A DNA stretch of 64,000 bases, taken from assembly GCF_030445035.2 (NCBI RefSeq), contig NC_080680.1:49675212-49739211 (forward strand), in the 5' to 3' direction. Position 1 is the first letter of the stretch, and the number at the start of each line of letters is the position of its first letter. Source of the stretch: Dasypus novemcinctus. Taxonomy: Eukaryota; Chordata; Mammalia; Cingulata; Dasypodidae. The notes below the pieces were generated by a model. It made no database searches. It worked only from the letters and a program-made list of their open reading frames with translations, and was not told the origin of the DNA. The translations under genes and the position numbers were made by a program. Shown one piece after another: positions 1-11,000 of the stretch.

Positions 1-20
1 CACATACACACACACAACCA
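1..20. repeat. (CA)n microsatellite at window edge
   Basis: The window opens inside a short CA/CACATA dinucleotide run. It is cut by the window boundary, so its true length is unknown. Confidence 0.7.
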
Positions 21-414
21 TCACCAATCGTAACCTTTCTTCCCACTGCCCATATTTCTTTTGAATGCCTGGGCAGTTATTCAGACTACAAGAAGGTAAT
101 CCATTTCATGCTTCAGGGCATGATCTGATCAAGAGAGGGTCAGGAGTGACCCCTTCCCTCCCCAGTAGAATTGTTTGGTTGGTCGGATGCACTAATTGTT
201 GTGACAAGTTGTTAAATTCCTGTGAGGCATCAAGCATTTGCGGCTGCAAGATGCTAGGGAGTGGACTGGACAAGCAATGGTTGAATCTTCTGTGGATGCT
301 CCCCACACTTACTGTAGAATGCTATTGCAGTTTCTTCTCTCTCAGTTCCCCACTGCTTTCTCTGCCCCTTTGAATCAAGGAGGGTACATCTCCTTTTTTA
401 TACAAATATTATAG

Positions 415-625
415 GAAGAGAGAATCATAGTGCTGAAAAAGAACTTAGAAATTACCTAATCTGATCTCCTTTGCAGAAGGAAAACCTGAAGTGCTCAAAG
501 ATTAAGTGATTTGCCCAAGAGCATATTAGGAGTTGGTGACAGAACTGGGATTAGAAATTGGTCTCATAACTTCAATCCTGGGTTCTTTACACCACATTAC
601 AGCTGAGATCTGGGGTACCGATGTC
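415..625 (-). mobile_element. MIR-family SINE remnant, antisense
   Basis: The stretch reads like an antisense MIR core: a 'gaaaacctgaag' segment, then 'gatttgcccaagagcatatt', then 'agaactgggattagaa'. In MIR consensus these positions are gaaactgagg, cttgcccaaggtcac and gagccgggattcgaac. It is strongly diverged, so the boundaries are approximate. It is followed directly by MER5A. Confidence 0.55.
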
Positions 626-635
626 AGATTCAGCT

Positions 636-815
636 CCAACAATAGTTCTCAAACTAAAGCATGCATCAGAATCACCTGGAAGGTTTGTAAAAACACATAT
701 TACAGGGCCCCACTCCTAGCAGTAGGTCTGCCATGCCCAGAAAATCTGCATTCTAATGAGGTATCCCATGATGGTGATGTTGCTGGTCCAAGGACCATAT
801 CTTGAGAACCACTGA
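636..815 (+). mobile_element. MER5A hAT-Charlie nonautonomous DNA transposon
   Basis: The element starts 'atagttctcaaac' and ends 'cttgagaaccactgag', the diagnostic inverted termini of MER5-type elements. Internally it has 'catcagaatcacctgga' and 'agggccccactcctag'. Its length of about 180 bp matches MER5A. It has no coding capacity. Confidence 0.85.
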
Positions 816-835
816 GATACAATAAGGCTTCAAAC

Positions 836-1490
836 AGAACAGGTTTCCCTTGCTTTTCTCATCCATTTGTTCAGTCCTTTATTCACTCATTAACCAAATA
901 TTTATTGAACATCCACTATGTCCCTGACACACTTGTTACTGGGGACTAGAAACATGAAGATGGCAAAAGCAGTCTCCTTCAGGAGCTTACAATCACTGAG
1001 GAGATAGACACATAAATGAAAAATTACCACATAATCTTTCAGGGGCAGTTATAGAAGACCATACAAATTGCAATGGTTGTACAGCCTTAAAGTAAAAAAT
1101 GGGAGATTTGGGGGAAAGGCTCTGCAGAAGAAGTGACATTTGGGCTGGACATTGAAGGACAAGTGGGATTTTTCCAGATGAAATGATGGAAGAATATTTT
1201 AGGCTGAAGGAACACCATGTGCAAAAGCATGCAGAATGGCATTTTTTGGGAGAGTTGGCTAAGAGTGGCAGGAATGCAGGTTTGTGAAACAGAAGTTGGG
1301 GAGTGGAAGAAAATGAAGATGGAAAGATACGGAGAGTGACCTAAGGAGGGCATTCCATACTCTGCCAAGGATTCTGGAATTCATCCTGTCTGCAGCAGGG
1401 ATGCTGAAGGGTATTAAGCAGGGAAGTATTTTAAGGTTACTCTGGCTATAGGATGGAGGGCAGATGAGGAGGGGATCTGGGAAGCAAGGC
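836..1490 (-). mobile_element. L2-like LINE 3' region, antisense
   Basis: 'ttattcactcattaaccaaatatttattgaacatccactatgt' (positions 879-921) is the antisense of the widespread L2 3' end. Next come 'aggagcttacaatcac', 'gaagtgacatttgggctgga' and 'ggcattccatactctgcc', which occur in the same order in many mammalian copies of this element. The element is old and indel-rich. The distal boundary is uncertain. Confidence 0.55.
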
Positions 1491-1830
1491 AGAGCAGTCA
1501 GTATTCTCCAGAAACAGAATCAATGGGAGATTTGTTTCTAAGGAATTTACAATTGTAGAAACTGGCAAGTCTGAAATGCATTGGGATGGCCAGCAGGTTG
1601 GAAACTCAGACAGGAGTTGATTATTTCATCCTGAGGCAGAATTTATTCTTCTCCAGGATTTTTTTTTTGCTCTTACAGCTTTGAACTGACAGAATGAAGC
1701 TCATCATTTTGAGGTTAATCTCCTTTACTTAAAGTCAACTGACTGTAGATATTAACATATCTACCAAATACCTTTACAACACCTAGAGTAATATTTGATT
1801 AAGTATTTGAGTAGATTGGCTGAGTCAAGT

Positions 1831-2230
1831 TTTTTTTTTTTAAGATTTATTTATTTATCCCCTTCCCCTTCCCCCTCCCCCCCGATTGTCGGCTGTGTCC
1901 ATTCGCTGTGTGCTACTGTGTGTCTGCTTGCATTCTCATCAGGTGGCTTCAGGAACTGACCCTGGGACCCTCTGGAGTGGGAGAGAGGCGATTATTCTCT
2001 TGTGCCGCCTTACCACTCTGATCTGCTGTGTCTCTCATTATCTCTTCTCTATGTCTCTTTTTGTTGCATAGTCCCACTGCACCAGCTCTCTGTGTGGGCC
2101 AGCACTCCATGTGGGCCAGTTCGCCATATGGGCCAGCCTGCTCTCACCAGGAGGCCCTGGGCATTGAACGCTGGGCCTCCTATATGGTAGACAGGAGCCC
2201 AGCTGCTTAAGCCACACCCGCTTCCCTGGT
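1831..2230 (-). mobile_element. DAS-type tRNA-derived SINE, diverged, antisense
   Basis: It begins with an antisense poly(A) tail (T-run, then TTTATTTATT) and a C-rich block. It ends with a degenerate tRNA-like head in antisense, 'gcctcctatatggtagaca'. The flanks 'gagtcaagt' (1822-1830) and 'tagtcaagt' (2232-2240) look like a target-site duplication. It lacks much of the GC-rich body of the younger copies and carries a different middle ('gggccagcactccatgtggg'), so it belongs to a different or older subfamily. Confidence 0.8.
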
Positions 2231-2884
2231 TTAGTCAAGTTGATGCATAAAAGTAACCATCACAGAGACAATGAAGATTCTATGATAGTAATGTACATGA
2301 GAAATGATGTTGGCTGGCCTAAGACAATAGTGAGGGGATCGGACAGGAAAGAACACTAGTGTTAAAATAACCAGGACTTAATAATAGATGAGAATTAAAG
2401 AATGAAAGAAGTGAAGGAGTCATAAATGATTCTATAGTTCTAGCTTGGCCAACTGAGATAGAACTGCTATTAAGAGAAGGTTGGAGGGAGAGAATAAGTT
2501 CATTTGGGATGTGTTGGGATTCTGGCGTCTGGAGGATACAAGTGGTGATGCCCTTTTATAGTTAGGAAATATGTTCTAACATTCAGGAGAATGGTCCAAT
2601 GTCAGAATAGAGATTGAAAGGAAGCATGGAAGGGTATGAGCCTCCCCAGGAAGACAAATTTCTTGTCCTAGATTAATCAGCATATTGCTATCAGAGTGAT
2701 AAGTTCTATAACCTCAATTATAAAGAATTGGAAACCAAAAGTTAAATGATATATATTAAACTAATGGATAACCCAAGGACGAAGTGAAAATTAGAATTCA
2801 AAATTTCTAATTTTGATACCCAAACATTTTGATAATGGATATTAAGAGAAGGAACTTAGAATATAAATTGCCATTTAGTGCTTT

Positions 2885-3055
2885 AGCCAAGCCATTACTA
2901 CTACGTCTCTTGAGACCTTGGGCAAATTCTTAACTGCTACAGGCTTCAGTTATCTCATATATTAAGACAAAGTTGCTTAAAGGATTAAATGAGATAATTC
3001 CTGTTTAAAGCCCTTAGCATAATGGTTGGCATATAAAAAGGACTCTAAATTTGTG
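2885..3055 (+). mobile_element. MIR SINE
   Basis: Sense MIR core: 'gaccttgggcaaattctta', 'cttcagttatctcat', 'aggattaaatgagataatt' and 'agcccttagcataatggttg' follow MIR consensus order. Confidence 0.75.
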
Positions 3056-3282
3056 TGTTGTCTTCAGCTACTGAAAAATCATGCTAGAAAAAAAGTGGGA
3101 AAAAAAAGCCCAATTCATATTAAAACCATCCAAGAAACTCACCAATGAAAGAACAAGTGAAGATAATAACTGTAAAAGCAATTCAAACGATAACTTTGTT
3201 TCACTATTTTCTGCATGCCCAGAATGGGACTGAGTGTCAGTCTGGAGTGCCACCTACTATAACTGTGATTCCATAAAACACT

Positions 3283-3900
3283 ACTGGTTCCTGGTATTAA
3301 TTTTCTATTTCTGCATAATAAATTACCACAAACTTTGCAATTGTAAACCACACAAATTTATTATCTCACAGTTTCTGAAGGTCAGAAGTCTAGGCACAGC
3401 ATGGCTGTGTACTCTGCCTCAGGTCTCAGCACACTGAAATCAAGGGATTGGCCACATCTGCAGTTCTCTGTTCTCAGCAGGCCATCTTCCAAGGTTGTTT
3501 GTGGAATTCATTTCCTTGCAGTTGTTGGACTGAGGTCCTCCTCTTCCTTCTAGTTGGCCATCTGGATGACTCTGTCCCATGCCATGTGGCCCCCAAAGAC
3601 AGTTCACAATGTTTGACTTTTTCCAGGTCAGCCAGAGAGTTCTTTTCAAGTTCTGCATCCCTGACATCCTCATCTCTGACCTCTAGATGCAGATTTAATG
3701 GGCTCCCATGGTTAAACCACCTGGATAATCCTCCTAATCGAAGGCCAACTGATTTGGACCTTAATTACATGTGCAAAATCCCTTCACAGCAGCACCTAGA
3801 ATGATATTTGATCGAATAACCAGGATAATGTGTGTACACTAGGACCCTGGAACCCTGGGGACATTCTTATCAATCATGCCTACCACATTCAAGTTCAGTA
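3283..3900 (-). mobile_element. MLT1-type (ERVL-MaLR) LTR, antisense
   Basis: 'taataaattaccacaaactt', 'cacaaatttattatctcaca' and 'ggtcagaagtctaggcac' form the antisense 3' half of MaLR LTRs. 'ttaattacatgtgcaaaatc' and the terminal 'catgcctaccaca' form the antisense 5' half. This is an old solo LTR with no internal retroviral sequence attached. Confidence 0.7.
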
Positions 3901-4558
3901 ACAGGACCAAGCAGTGATTTTTAGTGGCACAGCTGCATTTAACATTTGCCCTTCTGGCTATTTCTCCACACATTCCATTTATAGTTGAATGACAAGTAGC
4001 TGAATATTTCAAAGGCCAAGAGACATGCATCTTAGAAGTGACATATTTTCTTTGCCCCACGCTCCTGGAATACCTCTGAATGATGGGTCATTATGGGTCT
4101 TTCACCTGACTCTGTGCCCCTGATGCCTATATAATCATTGGGTCAAGGCAAGGATTTGTCATTTAAAAAAAAAAAAAAAGTGGCTTTTTAACTCAAAATT
4201 GCTTACTATTTCTGACTTCAAGACTTGAGGTGTCAGTTTGATCAATATAGTCCCAGCAATAAATCAGACAAGGCCAATCCTGGTTTGAGCATTGAGCAGC
4301 TGCTTGAATGTATGCTTGCCCTGAACATATATTTAGGAGCAATATATTTTATGTTGTCAAATCAACTGGTTTCATTCAAGAGGCCCCTAATTCAGTCACA
4401 GTCAGGCTGAGAAGCCAGTAATAAAAAGGAGCCAGGGGCAAATGCTAAGCTGCTGATGGAGGTAAGGTACCAATCATGGTTGGGATGATCAACCTACAGT
4501 CACCAGAAACAGCTGTCTCTGCAACTGGTCTTGGTCAGGTGAAACTCCAGAAGTTTTG

Positions 4559-4930
4559 TGTTTGTTTTTTTTTAAAGATTTATTTATTTATTTAATTCCC
4601 CCCCTTCCCCTGGTTGTCTGTTCTCTGTCTATTTGCTGCATCTTGTTTCTTTGTCTGCTTCTGTTGTCGTCAACGGCACGGGAAGTGTGGGCGGCGCCAT
4701 TCCTGGGCAGGCTGCACTTTCTTTCACGCTGGGCAGCTCTCCTTAGGGGCGCACTCCTTGCGCGTGGGGCTCCCCTACGCGGGGGACACCCCTGCGTGGC
4801 AGGGCACTCCTTGCGCGCATCAGCACTACGCATGGGCCAGCCCCACACGGGTCAAGGAGGCTGGGGTTTGAACCACGGACCTCCCATGTGGTAGACGGAC
4901 GCCCTAACCACTGGGCCAAGTCTGCTTCCC
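4559..4930 (-). mobile_element. DAS-SINE, full-length, antisense, with perfect TSD
   Basis: Antisense tail 'aagatttatttatttattta' is followed by the C-rich tract, the GC-rich body and the tRNA-like head. Box B reads in antisense as 'gggtttgaaccacg', and the head ends 'ccactgggccaag'. It is bounded by a perfect 17-bp target-site duplication beginning AAACTCCAG (4542-4558 and 4931-4947). The perfect duplication and retained CpGs indicate a relatively recent L1-mediated insertion. Confidence 0.95.
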
Positions 4931-5696
4931 AAACTCCAGAAGTTTTGAGGGTGATCAGCATTTGGGCCACTTCAGGGCCTTCAGGAACAGCTGGTTCAAC
5001 AACTGGCTTAAGAAAAATAGAGGTGTGCCCACCCCCACCAAAATCCTTGAGGAACAATCTATATTACGATCCTTTAATATGTTCACATTAGCTGGTCACA
5101 AGATTCCAGACTAGTCAATACAATATACAATGGAAACAAGACATTGTAAAATGATTTCCTTATTACCTTGAGAATCCAAGGTTAATACCAATTATGCAAA
5201 TGGTATCTTGGACAATTGTTAAAAATGTCAGTGTTCACAGGTATTTACACATTTTGGTGTTCTGAGGAAAAGTTTAAGTGCATTTCAAATTATCCAGTTT
5301 TTGCAATCTCCACCCCCTCCTGTTTCTTTACTAAATAAATTAATTATGAGCCTTTACACTCTCATTTCATGTTGTAAAGGGATTCTAAAGCCCATAAATC
5401 ATAATTAAGCTGGTCTTCTTACATTACTGAGCAATAATCCATTGACTCGAGCCTGTTTATCCTGCTCACCCTACCCCATCCTCAACAAAAGGGAGATAAT
5501 GTGGGCACTAAGCGCACTTCCTGTACTACGCCACTGAAGTTATATCTTTTTTCTCTCTGAAATGTTTATGAAGATCAGGATAATCACTAGAACAAACTAA
5601 GATGTCTGGCTTTGCACTGGTAGGAATCAAAGGAATTTTTGGAATAACCATTAAAAACACAATAAAAACAAAAACCTTTTAGTTACAAATGCTAAA

Positions 5697-5874
5697 CTTT
5701 TCTTAGCCTATTCCCACTTAACTATCTATAGTCATGGTAGAACAATGCTTTGCTAACACCCAGTTAAACTGCTCTAAGGACTAGACTTTTCTTAGCTTAT
5801 TCCCACTTAACTACCTATAGTCATGGTAGAACAATACTTTGCTCACACCCAGTTAAACTGCTCCAAGGACCAAA
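5697..5874. repeat. 89-bp direct tandem duplication
   Basis: Units 5697-5785 and 5786-5874 both start 'cttttcttagc' and contain 'tatagtcatggtagaacaat' and 'acccagttaaactgct'. They differ at only about five positions (for example gcctatt/gcttatt and ctctaagg/ctccaagg). The units are immediately adjacent with no linker. The sequence matches no repeat family that I recognise. Confidence 0.95.
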
Positions 5875-6483
5875 CATATTTTGGCAATTCATCTGCTAAG
5901 CAGGCAAGTTTATTTGAAGAAAGCTCTTATTTACTTATAGATTCAAACTAAGAGAAGTTGAGAAAGTTCCTAAAATTACATTATAATATGTTTAAGAGTT
6001 GTTCTATGTTTATTAGAAGGTCAAATCAAGATAGTTAGATTTGGCTTTTTGGTTTAACCTAAGACAAGGTCCAGACTACAACTGTCCATTAAGAGAATGG
6101 CTTGCCCCCTTTTTTTTTTCCCCTCAATCAACCAGAAAGTGGGGGCCTCCTTGAGGGAACAAGTCAAAACACAAGTCAAAGGATAGGATTTAATCATCTG
6201 AGGCATAGGTAGCGGAGGTGCTTGTAATCACTAGGAAAGTAACCTATAAAGATTTCAGTAAAGAGACAGAAGAAAGGATTCCTCCTGCCCCAGCTCTGGC
6301 AGGAGAACACAAGTATATGAGCTAACTCAAAGACTGTGTAAGGTTGGCCAGGTTACTTACCCTCTTAAGTTTTCGTTTCTCCTGTGTGAGACTGCGTTAG
6401 ACACTCAATCTAAGCTATCCTCCAGCTCCACTTGTGAAGACATCACCACCTTAAGAATGTCTCTAATTGTTCTCAAATAAGAT

Positions 6484-7190
6484 TTTTTTAAAAAAATTGT
6501 GAGTTTACAAAACAATCATGCATACCATACAGGATTCCCATACATCACCCCACCACCAATACCTTGCATTGTTGTGAAACATTTGTTACAAATGATGAAA
6601 GAACATCATCAAAATATTACTAACTATAGTCCATATCTTACATTTGGTGAGTTTTTTCCACTAACCAACCACCCTATAATTAACACATGCATTAATATTA
6701 TATATTTGTTATAGTTTATGAACAAATATTCTCATAACTGTATTGTTAATTACAACCCATCATCCACCATGGGATTCGGTTATACAGTCCCATGCCTTGT
6801 ACAATCCATCCATAGTGTATTTCAGTTTTATTGGAGTTGTGCTTTCATCACCTCGTCAATTTTTAAAGTTTTCAATGCTCCAAAAGGAAATTTCCCATAC
6901 CCTCTTATCCTTCCTTATTGTTGACCCTTAGAATATAGTAGTCTGCCATTGCTGCAAAAATATTACAGTATCGAAGTCTTTAAGTTAGTTTTAATTTTTC
7001 TGATGTATTACCATATTCCTAGCACTCTGTAATACAACATTCGTGTATGTGTACTATTAACCATAATCCTCATCCACCACCTGTTCTTTATCAGTCCTAC
7101 AATCCCGAGATTATCCTTTCTTTCACTGACATTTATGTCCACAGGCTATCCCCTTTCAGCCACAATCACATTTATAAATCGGCAGTGTTA
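6484..7190 (-). mobile_element. L1 3' UTR fragment, antisense
   Basis: The reverse complement shares its layout and many words with the L1 3' UTR on the plus strand at 30340-31390. Examples are 'taacaaatgt', 'gcaaggt.ttggtgg', 'gggatt/acttctgtatg' and 'ttataaatg.gattgtggct'. A T-run at 6484-6497 represents the poly(A) tail. ORF-like stretches here are incidental. Identification rests on within-window homology. Confidence 0.7.
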
Positions 7191-7889
7191 AAGCAGGAAG
7201 CAACTTATCTTCATAGGTAGTTTAGGGGATCAATGACCATGTGTCATGGTTCCTCAAGGAGGTACTCTGCTTTGGGAGGCTTAGAGTCACCACATCTATG
7301 CTAAGTTCCAACTGAAAAATTCTGTATTCACTGACATTATGTAGTTGAATTGTACATCTCACATAAATGTTTTCTACTTCAAGCTGTCTGTCTTCTCAGT
7401 TCTATAGATATATATACCAGCACCCATTCCATGAACTCTGATGTAGGTAAAGCAAGAGTATGCCATTTGTGAGGCTTAACAGACTTATGCACTTCCACTT
7501 AATACAAGAGTAACAGCCCTAAAGATACTACTTGCTCACTTATCACTCAGAATTTAAAATTGGCAGTTGAAGAGTATCATTCTACTCTGAAAAATCTAAA
7601 GAAAAGGTATCTCAGGAAAAAAGGGAAAAAAAAAAAAAACTATAGTAACCATAGGCTTCTCAGAAATGACTTGTCAAATTTAAAAGTCCTGATCTGAAAA
7701 GCATCTCAATTCCAAACCAGGAACATTTCCATGCTTGTGGGAAAAGGACCAAAATGCCTTTTTATTATTATTATAAAAGGTTTTGATTATCTCAAATATT
7801 TTCCCACTTAAGTCTTTTATTGTATGAATTTTATGATTCCCTTTCATAAAGGCAAGTCTCACTTCCTTGGAAACATGATAGTTCTGAAA

Positions 7890-8070
7890 GACCAGGAAAC
7901 TTAGAGTCCTGACTCTCACTGACTGGCTGAATGATCCTGGGTAAATCACTTGAACTCTATGTTTTAAGGTTCATCACCAATGAAATAACCACCTTAGAGT
8001 AGCTGTGAAACTCCCATAAGATGATGGAATTGAAAACACTTTGCAAAGTATGAGGATACAGATATAAAAT
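7890..8070 (+). mobile_element. MIR-like SINE remnant
   Basis: 'gatcctgggtaaatcacttg' and 'aactctatgttttaaggttc' follow the MIR 'gaccttgggcaagttactta...cctcagtttcctc' order. 'tgaaaacactttgcaaagta' recalls the MIR3-type 3' end. Divergence is high. Confidence 0.5.
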
Positions 8071-8199
8071 TTCAGTACTTCTAGAAATTGCATGGCACCT
8101 ATCCAGGGTTAGGTTGATGGTAGATGTTGACCCAATATGGGTAAAGAACTAAAAAAAGAAAAAGAAAAAAAAGTTCAGTTAATTGAAGTTCAGCATTGG

Positions 8200-8467
8200 T
8201 TTATTCCCTATGTTACTATTATTATACCCTCTTTTCCCAGATAAGACCAAAAACCTGTTCTTTACTCTAAGGGATTTATTATTCCCTGGGGAGTCCATGA
8301 TGAAGGCCACAAGCACTCATGGCCAAGGAACAGCAACCCATTGGTTGTCTTTTCAGTCTTGTAGTATCTGTAGGATTGAAGTCTGTCCAGAATCTCCACA
8401 AGCCGCACAACAGCTCTGAGTGTCATGAAGATGAGGATCAGAGACGACAAATTCACTGGTAATACTT
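8200..8467 (-). other. DMAC1: DMAC1 3' UTR with candidate poly(A) signals
   Basis: Downstream of the DMAC1 stop codon (minus strand), AATAAA hexamers read on the minus strand at 8275-8280 and 8200-8205. Either could terminate a short 3' UTR of roughly 200-280 nt. Which one is used cannot be decided from sequence alone. Confidence 0.55.
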
Positions 8468-8532
8468 TCAAACAGTGCGGTAGGCTTTTCCTTTGGGGTC
8501 TATCAAGATGATTACACCCCAAGCAGCAATGC
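8468..8532 (-). CDS. DMAC1: DMAC1 coding exon 2
   Basis: A 65-nt terminal coding exon after a pyrimidine-rich acceptor (TTTATTTCCTAG). It completes the second membrane segment and the 'LIDPKGKAYRTV' tail, with TGA at 8470-8468. Confidence 0.93.
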
Positions 8533-9645
8533 CTAGGAAATAAACAAGGAAAACAATACCTTACAAAGATTCTGTACTTTAGTTTACAAAGTACTTTCAC
8601 AGATGCCAGCTTGTTTAGCCTTTACAACACTCCAGGAAGATATATCAACATTTTATCTTTCTTATAAAAGAAGAAACACAAGCTCAGCTCAGAAAAGGGG
8701 GGACGGGGGGAAGGGGAGAGGAGCGGAGTTCAGAGAAATTTTTAAAAATCCTGTTACTTCCCCCAAAGAAAAAAGGATATATAATCTGGGCTGTCTGGTT
8801 TAGAAATCTGAAGATATAAAATTCTGTTCACTCACTTGGTCTGAAAAGCTAAAACAATCACTACATTTTAGAATAGAAAATATCTTGACAATCAATTGGT
8901 AATGGTACAGGGAAATCTATGGGTCACATTACCCAGTGGCAAACCAAGTAGGCTTTGAACGCATATCTAAGATCTGACTTCAAAAGACCAAGCTCTGAAC
9001 CAAGACGAAGTGCACCCGCTCAGGCTTTCTCCTAATTTGGAGAAAAAGCACGGGCTTTGGTTCCAGATAAACCTGGGATCAAATAACTGCTCTGTTACTA
9101 CCTGGCTATCTGGTCTTGAACATGATACTTAATTTCAGTTTACTGTGAAGTTTGCTCAGCAGTAAAATGGGAATAATATAACTGCACTTGAATACTCTCG
9201 TGGCTATTATGAGGATTAAGTAGAAAGATTCTAAAGAGAAGCATCAAGAAACACTGATTTTTAAAAAAGAAAGCCATCCTAACAACTTCCTCTCCCCCTG
9301 GTACCCCCACCACGTAACCTTGCCAAGGTCCCCGATCTTTCCCTCCCACGTAATTGCGACCCGACTCTCACTGATGCCGATGACCATCTGCGTAATAATC
9401 CCTGGAGTCGGGGGGTATCCCAGCTTCATGGGCTTCCGCGCCACCCAGTACACGTACCCGCCCGCCCCTAGCAGCCCCGACCCGGAGAGCACCCGGCAGC
9501 TCCAGCAGTCATTAAACAGCCGGGCTTGCGCCGGAGAAGTCGGCGCTCCGGGTGCAGCCGGGGGCGTGGGGTTGGCGGGCGAGGTGACTTCGGGCAGCGC
9601 AGTGATATTGCCCGGATCGAGAGGCTGAGACATCAAAGACCCCAT
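8468..9645 (-). CDS. DMAC1: DMAC1 (TMEM261), complex I distal membrane arm assembly protein; two exons
   Basis: Spliced minus-strand gene. Exon 1 codes 9645-9372 (274 nt) and exon 2 codes 8532-8468 (65 nt). Together they make 339 nt, or 112 aa plus stop, the length of human DMAC1. The start is ATG at 9645; the frame has no upstream ATG. The donor (ATCA|GTGAGA) and acceptor (TTCCTAG|GC) join in frame through a split AGC serine codon, giving '...MVIGIS' + 'IAAWGVIIL...'. Visible features are a Pro/Ala-rich N-terminus (about 15-42), a CWSCR motif, a first membrane segment (about 51-68), 'YWVARKPMKLGYPP', a second membrane segment spanning the splice junction (about 79-99) and a short 'DPKGKAYR' tail. 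The human protein is an inner-mitochondrial-membrane factor needed to assemble the ND5 (distal) module of respiratory complex I. No premature stops are seen, so the gene looks intact. Confidence 0.95.
8533..9371 (-). other. DMAC1 intron (839 bp) with MIR and G-rich patch
   Basis: GT-AG intron. It contains a sense-strand MIR at about 9040-9240 ('cacgggctttggttccagat', 'tgctctgttactacctggct', 'cagtaaaatgggaataat', 'ggctattatgaggattaag'). It also has a G-run patch at 8697-8718 with runs of 6, 6 and 4 G on the plus strand (C-rich in the transcript). Confidence 0.85.
9372..9645 (-). CDS. DMAC1: DMAC1 coding exon 1
   Basis: Encodes the first 91 codons plus one nucleotide. It ends at a GTGAGA donor on the minus strand (GT at 9371-9370). 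The open frame runs on past this donor into intron to about 9244, but that extension (beginning 'ESRVAITWEGK') is intronic readthrough, not protein. Confidence 0.93.
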
Positions 9646-9659
9646 CTTCGACACCCCTC

Positions 9660-9775
9660 CTTAGTTGCAGGAGCCTTCTGAGCAAACTGACGTGCAAGCT
9701 GCGGCCGGAAAGTATAACGTCAATGTGCTGCGCCGGAAGTAGCCCGAAGGCCACTGGGAAATGTAGTTGCCGTCT
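9660..9775 (-). promoter_or_regulatory. CpG-rich DMAC1 promoter with ETS, CRE-like and ZNF143-like motifs
   Basis: TATA-less, CpG-rich sequence directly upstream of the DMAC1 ATG. It holds an ETS/GABP core CCGGAAGT (9733-9740), a second GCCGGAAA (9703-9710), CRE-like TGACGTG (9688-9694) and TAACGTCA (9715-9722), and an ACTGGGAAATGTAGT block (9753-9767). The last is the reverse complement of an ACTACATTTCCCAGT-type ZNF143/STAF site. ETS plus ZNF143 plus CREB sites are typical of housekeeping and nuclear mitochondrial gene promoters. The transcription start is inferred to lie within this block. Confidence 0.75.
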
Positions 9776-10034
9776 GCTTCGGAAGATGAAAATTTGATGA
9801 GGTGGGGCCTTGCAGATTTGAGTTTCTTTGACAACAGTTTAGGCCATGCCAGGGACCTAGTTCCCCCAAATCCCAGGAATTTTCACTTACTCAACTCCTT
9901 AATTCTTTCAGCTTAGAGGAGAAGTCCAGGTGTCTAAATATCTTGCCTAGCACAAACTGAAACCTTGGGCATGATACTAAACCCGACTGTAGATGTGTTA
10001 CTCGAGACAATTTTTATATGTGCATAACTATACG

Positions 10035-10175
10035 CTAGACACTTTACTATAAGCAATTATCTGCCTTATGTTGTTCAATCTTCCACCAACCGAATGTGGC
10101 AGATACAGTTTTCTCAATTTTACATATGACAAAATGTTTAAGTGACAGCCACGGTTGAAACCAGTGTCTTTAATG
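10035..10175 (-). mobile_element. MIR SINE remnant, antisense
   Basis: 'ctagacactttactataagc', 'ttgttcaatcttccaccaac', 'gcagatacagttttctcaat' and 'tttacatatgacaaaatg' follow the antisense MIR order. Confidence 0.65.
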
Positions 10176-10854
10176 CAGTCAAACGTAATCAAGACATTAA
10201 AAATTGGCTTGAAATAGCTGGATAAATGCTTTCAATTTCTCTAGTTTCTTAAAGTTAAGATCTCTGTTTTGTCATGTTCATTGTATTGTTTTTGCTTTGA
10301 GAGCCCTAGAAAAAAAAATCAAGTCAAAATCCGAGGTTTGAGGAGTTAACAAAGGATTTCTTCTTGTTGCTTTACGTTCTTATTATCCCCTAAGTATGAC
10401 CTTTTAATTCTGATTGCTTCTTTGTAAACCGGCTTCTATATATCATCTGCTCCCCATTCATTTCACCTTTCATTTTCTTTTGATACTAGTTCCTATTTCT
10501 TGCACGGTGTTGTTCTCAGAGGATTACCTATAAGAAAGAAAGACATTTAGAGTTCATTGGTTCCTTTCTGTTAAAGGAGATGGGTAAAAATAGAACTTCA
10601 GATTTAGACATTTTTCTTTTAGATGGGTTTGAGAAATTAACATGATAAAAGGAAGTTCATAGTTGTACTTTGTAAAATGGGATATGATATTGGGAAGGTT
10701 AAAAAAGGCAAAGATAAAGATATGGATAACCAAAATAATAGGAGAAAATAAAATAGTGAGAAAACTGAGTTGGCCTACTACTTAATTTCAAACACCATCC
10801 CCATTTGTTACTCTCATGTATATTCATGTGTTGTATAGTAGGAAGACTTAGGTT

Positions 10855-11000
10855 TAGGAAATTTCGGTTCTATACCTGACTCTCACTATGAGTCAGCCAT
10901 GAAACAGAATATTATTTGTCTTCCCTGAACCTTAGTTACATCATGTCTAAAATAAGGAGATTTGGACTAGGTTGTCTCTAAGATTTTTTCCTAACTGGAA
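10855..11000 (+). mobile_element. MIR-like SINE remnant
   Basis: 'ggttctatacctgactctca', 'cttccctgaaccttagttac' and 'atgtctaaaataaggagatt' match the sense MIR sequence around the cctcagtttcctcatctgtaaaatgg core. Confidence 0.55.

Noticed and set aside
8697-8718. G-quadruplex in the DMAC1 intron
   Set aside because: Only three clear G-runs of four or more are present, the fourth is weak, and the transcript carries the C-rich strand.
9244-9371. Continuation of the DMAC1 exon 1 reading frame to give a 136-residue protein
   Set aside because: A strong splice donor ends coding at 9372, and exon 2 restores the 112-residue length and C-terminus of DMAC1. The extension has no family counterpart.
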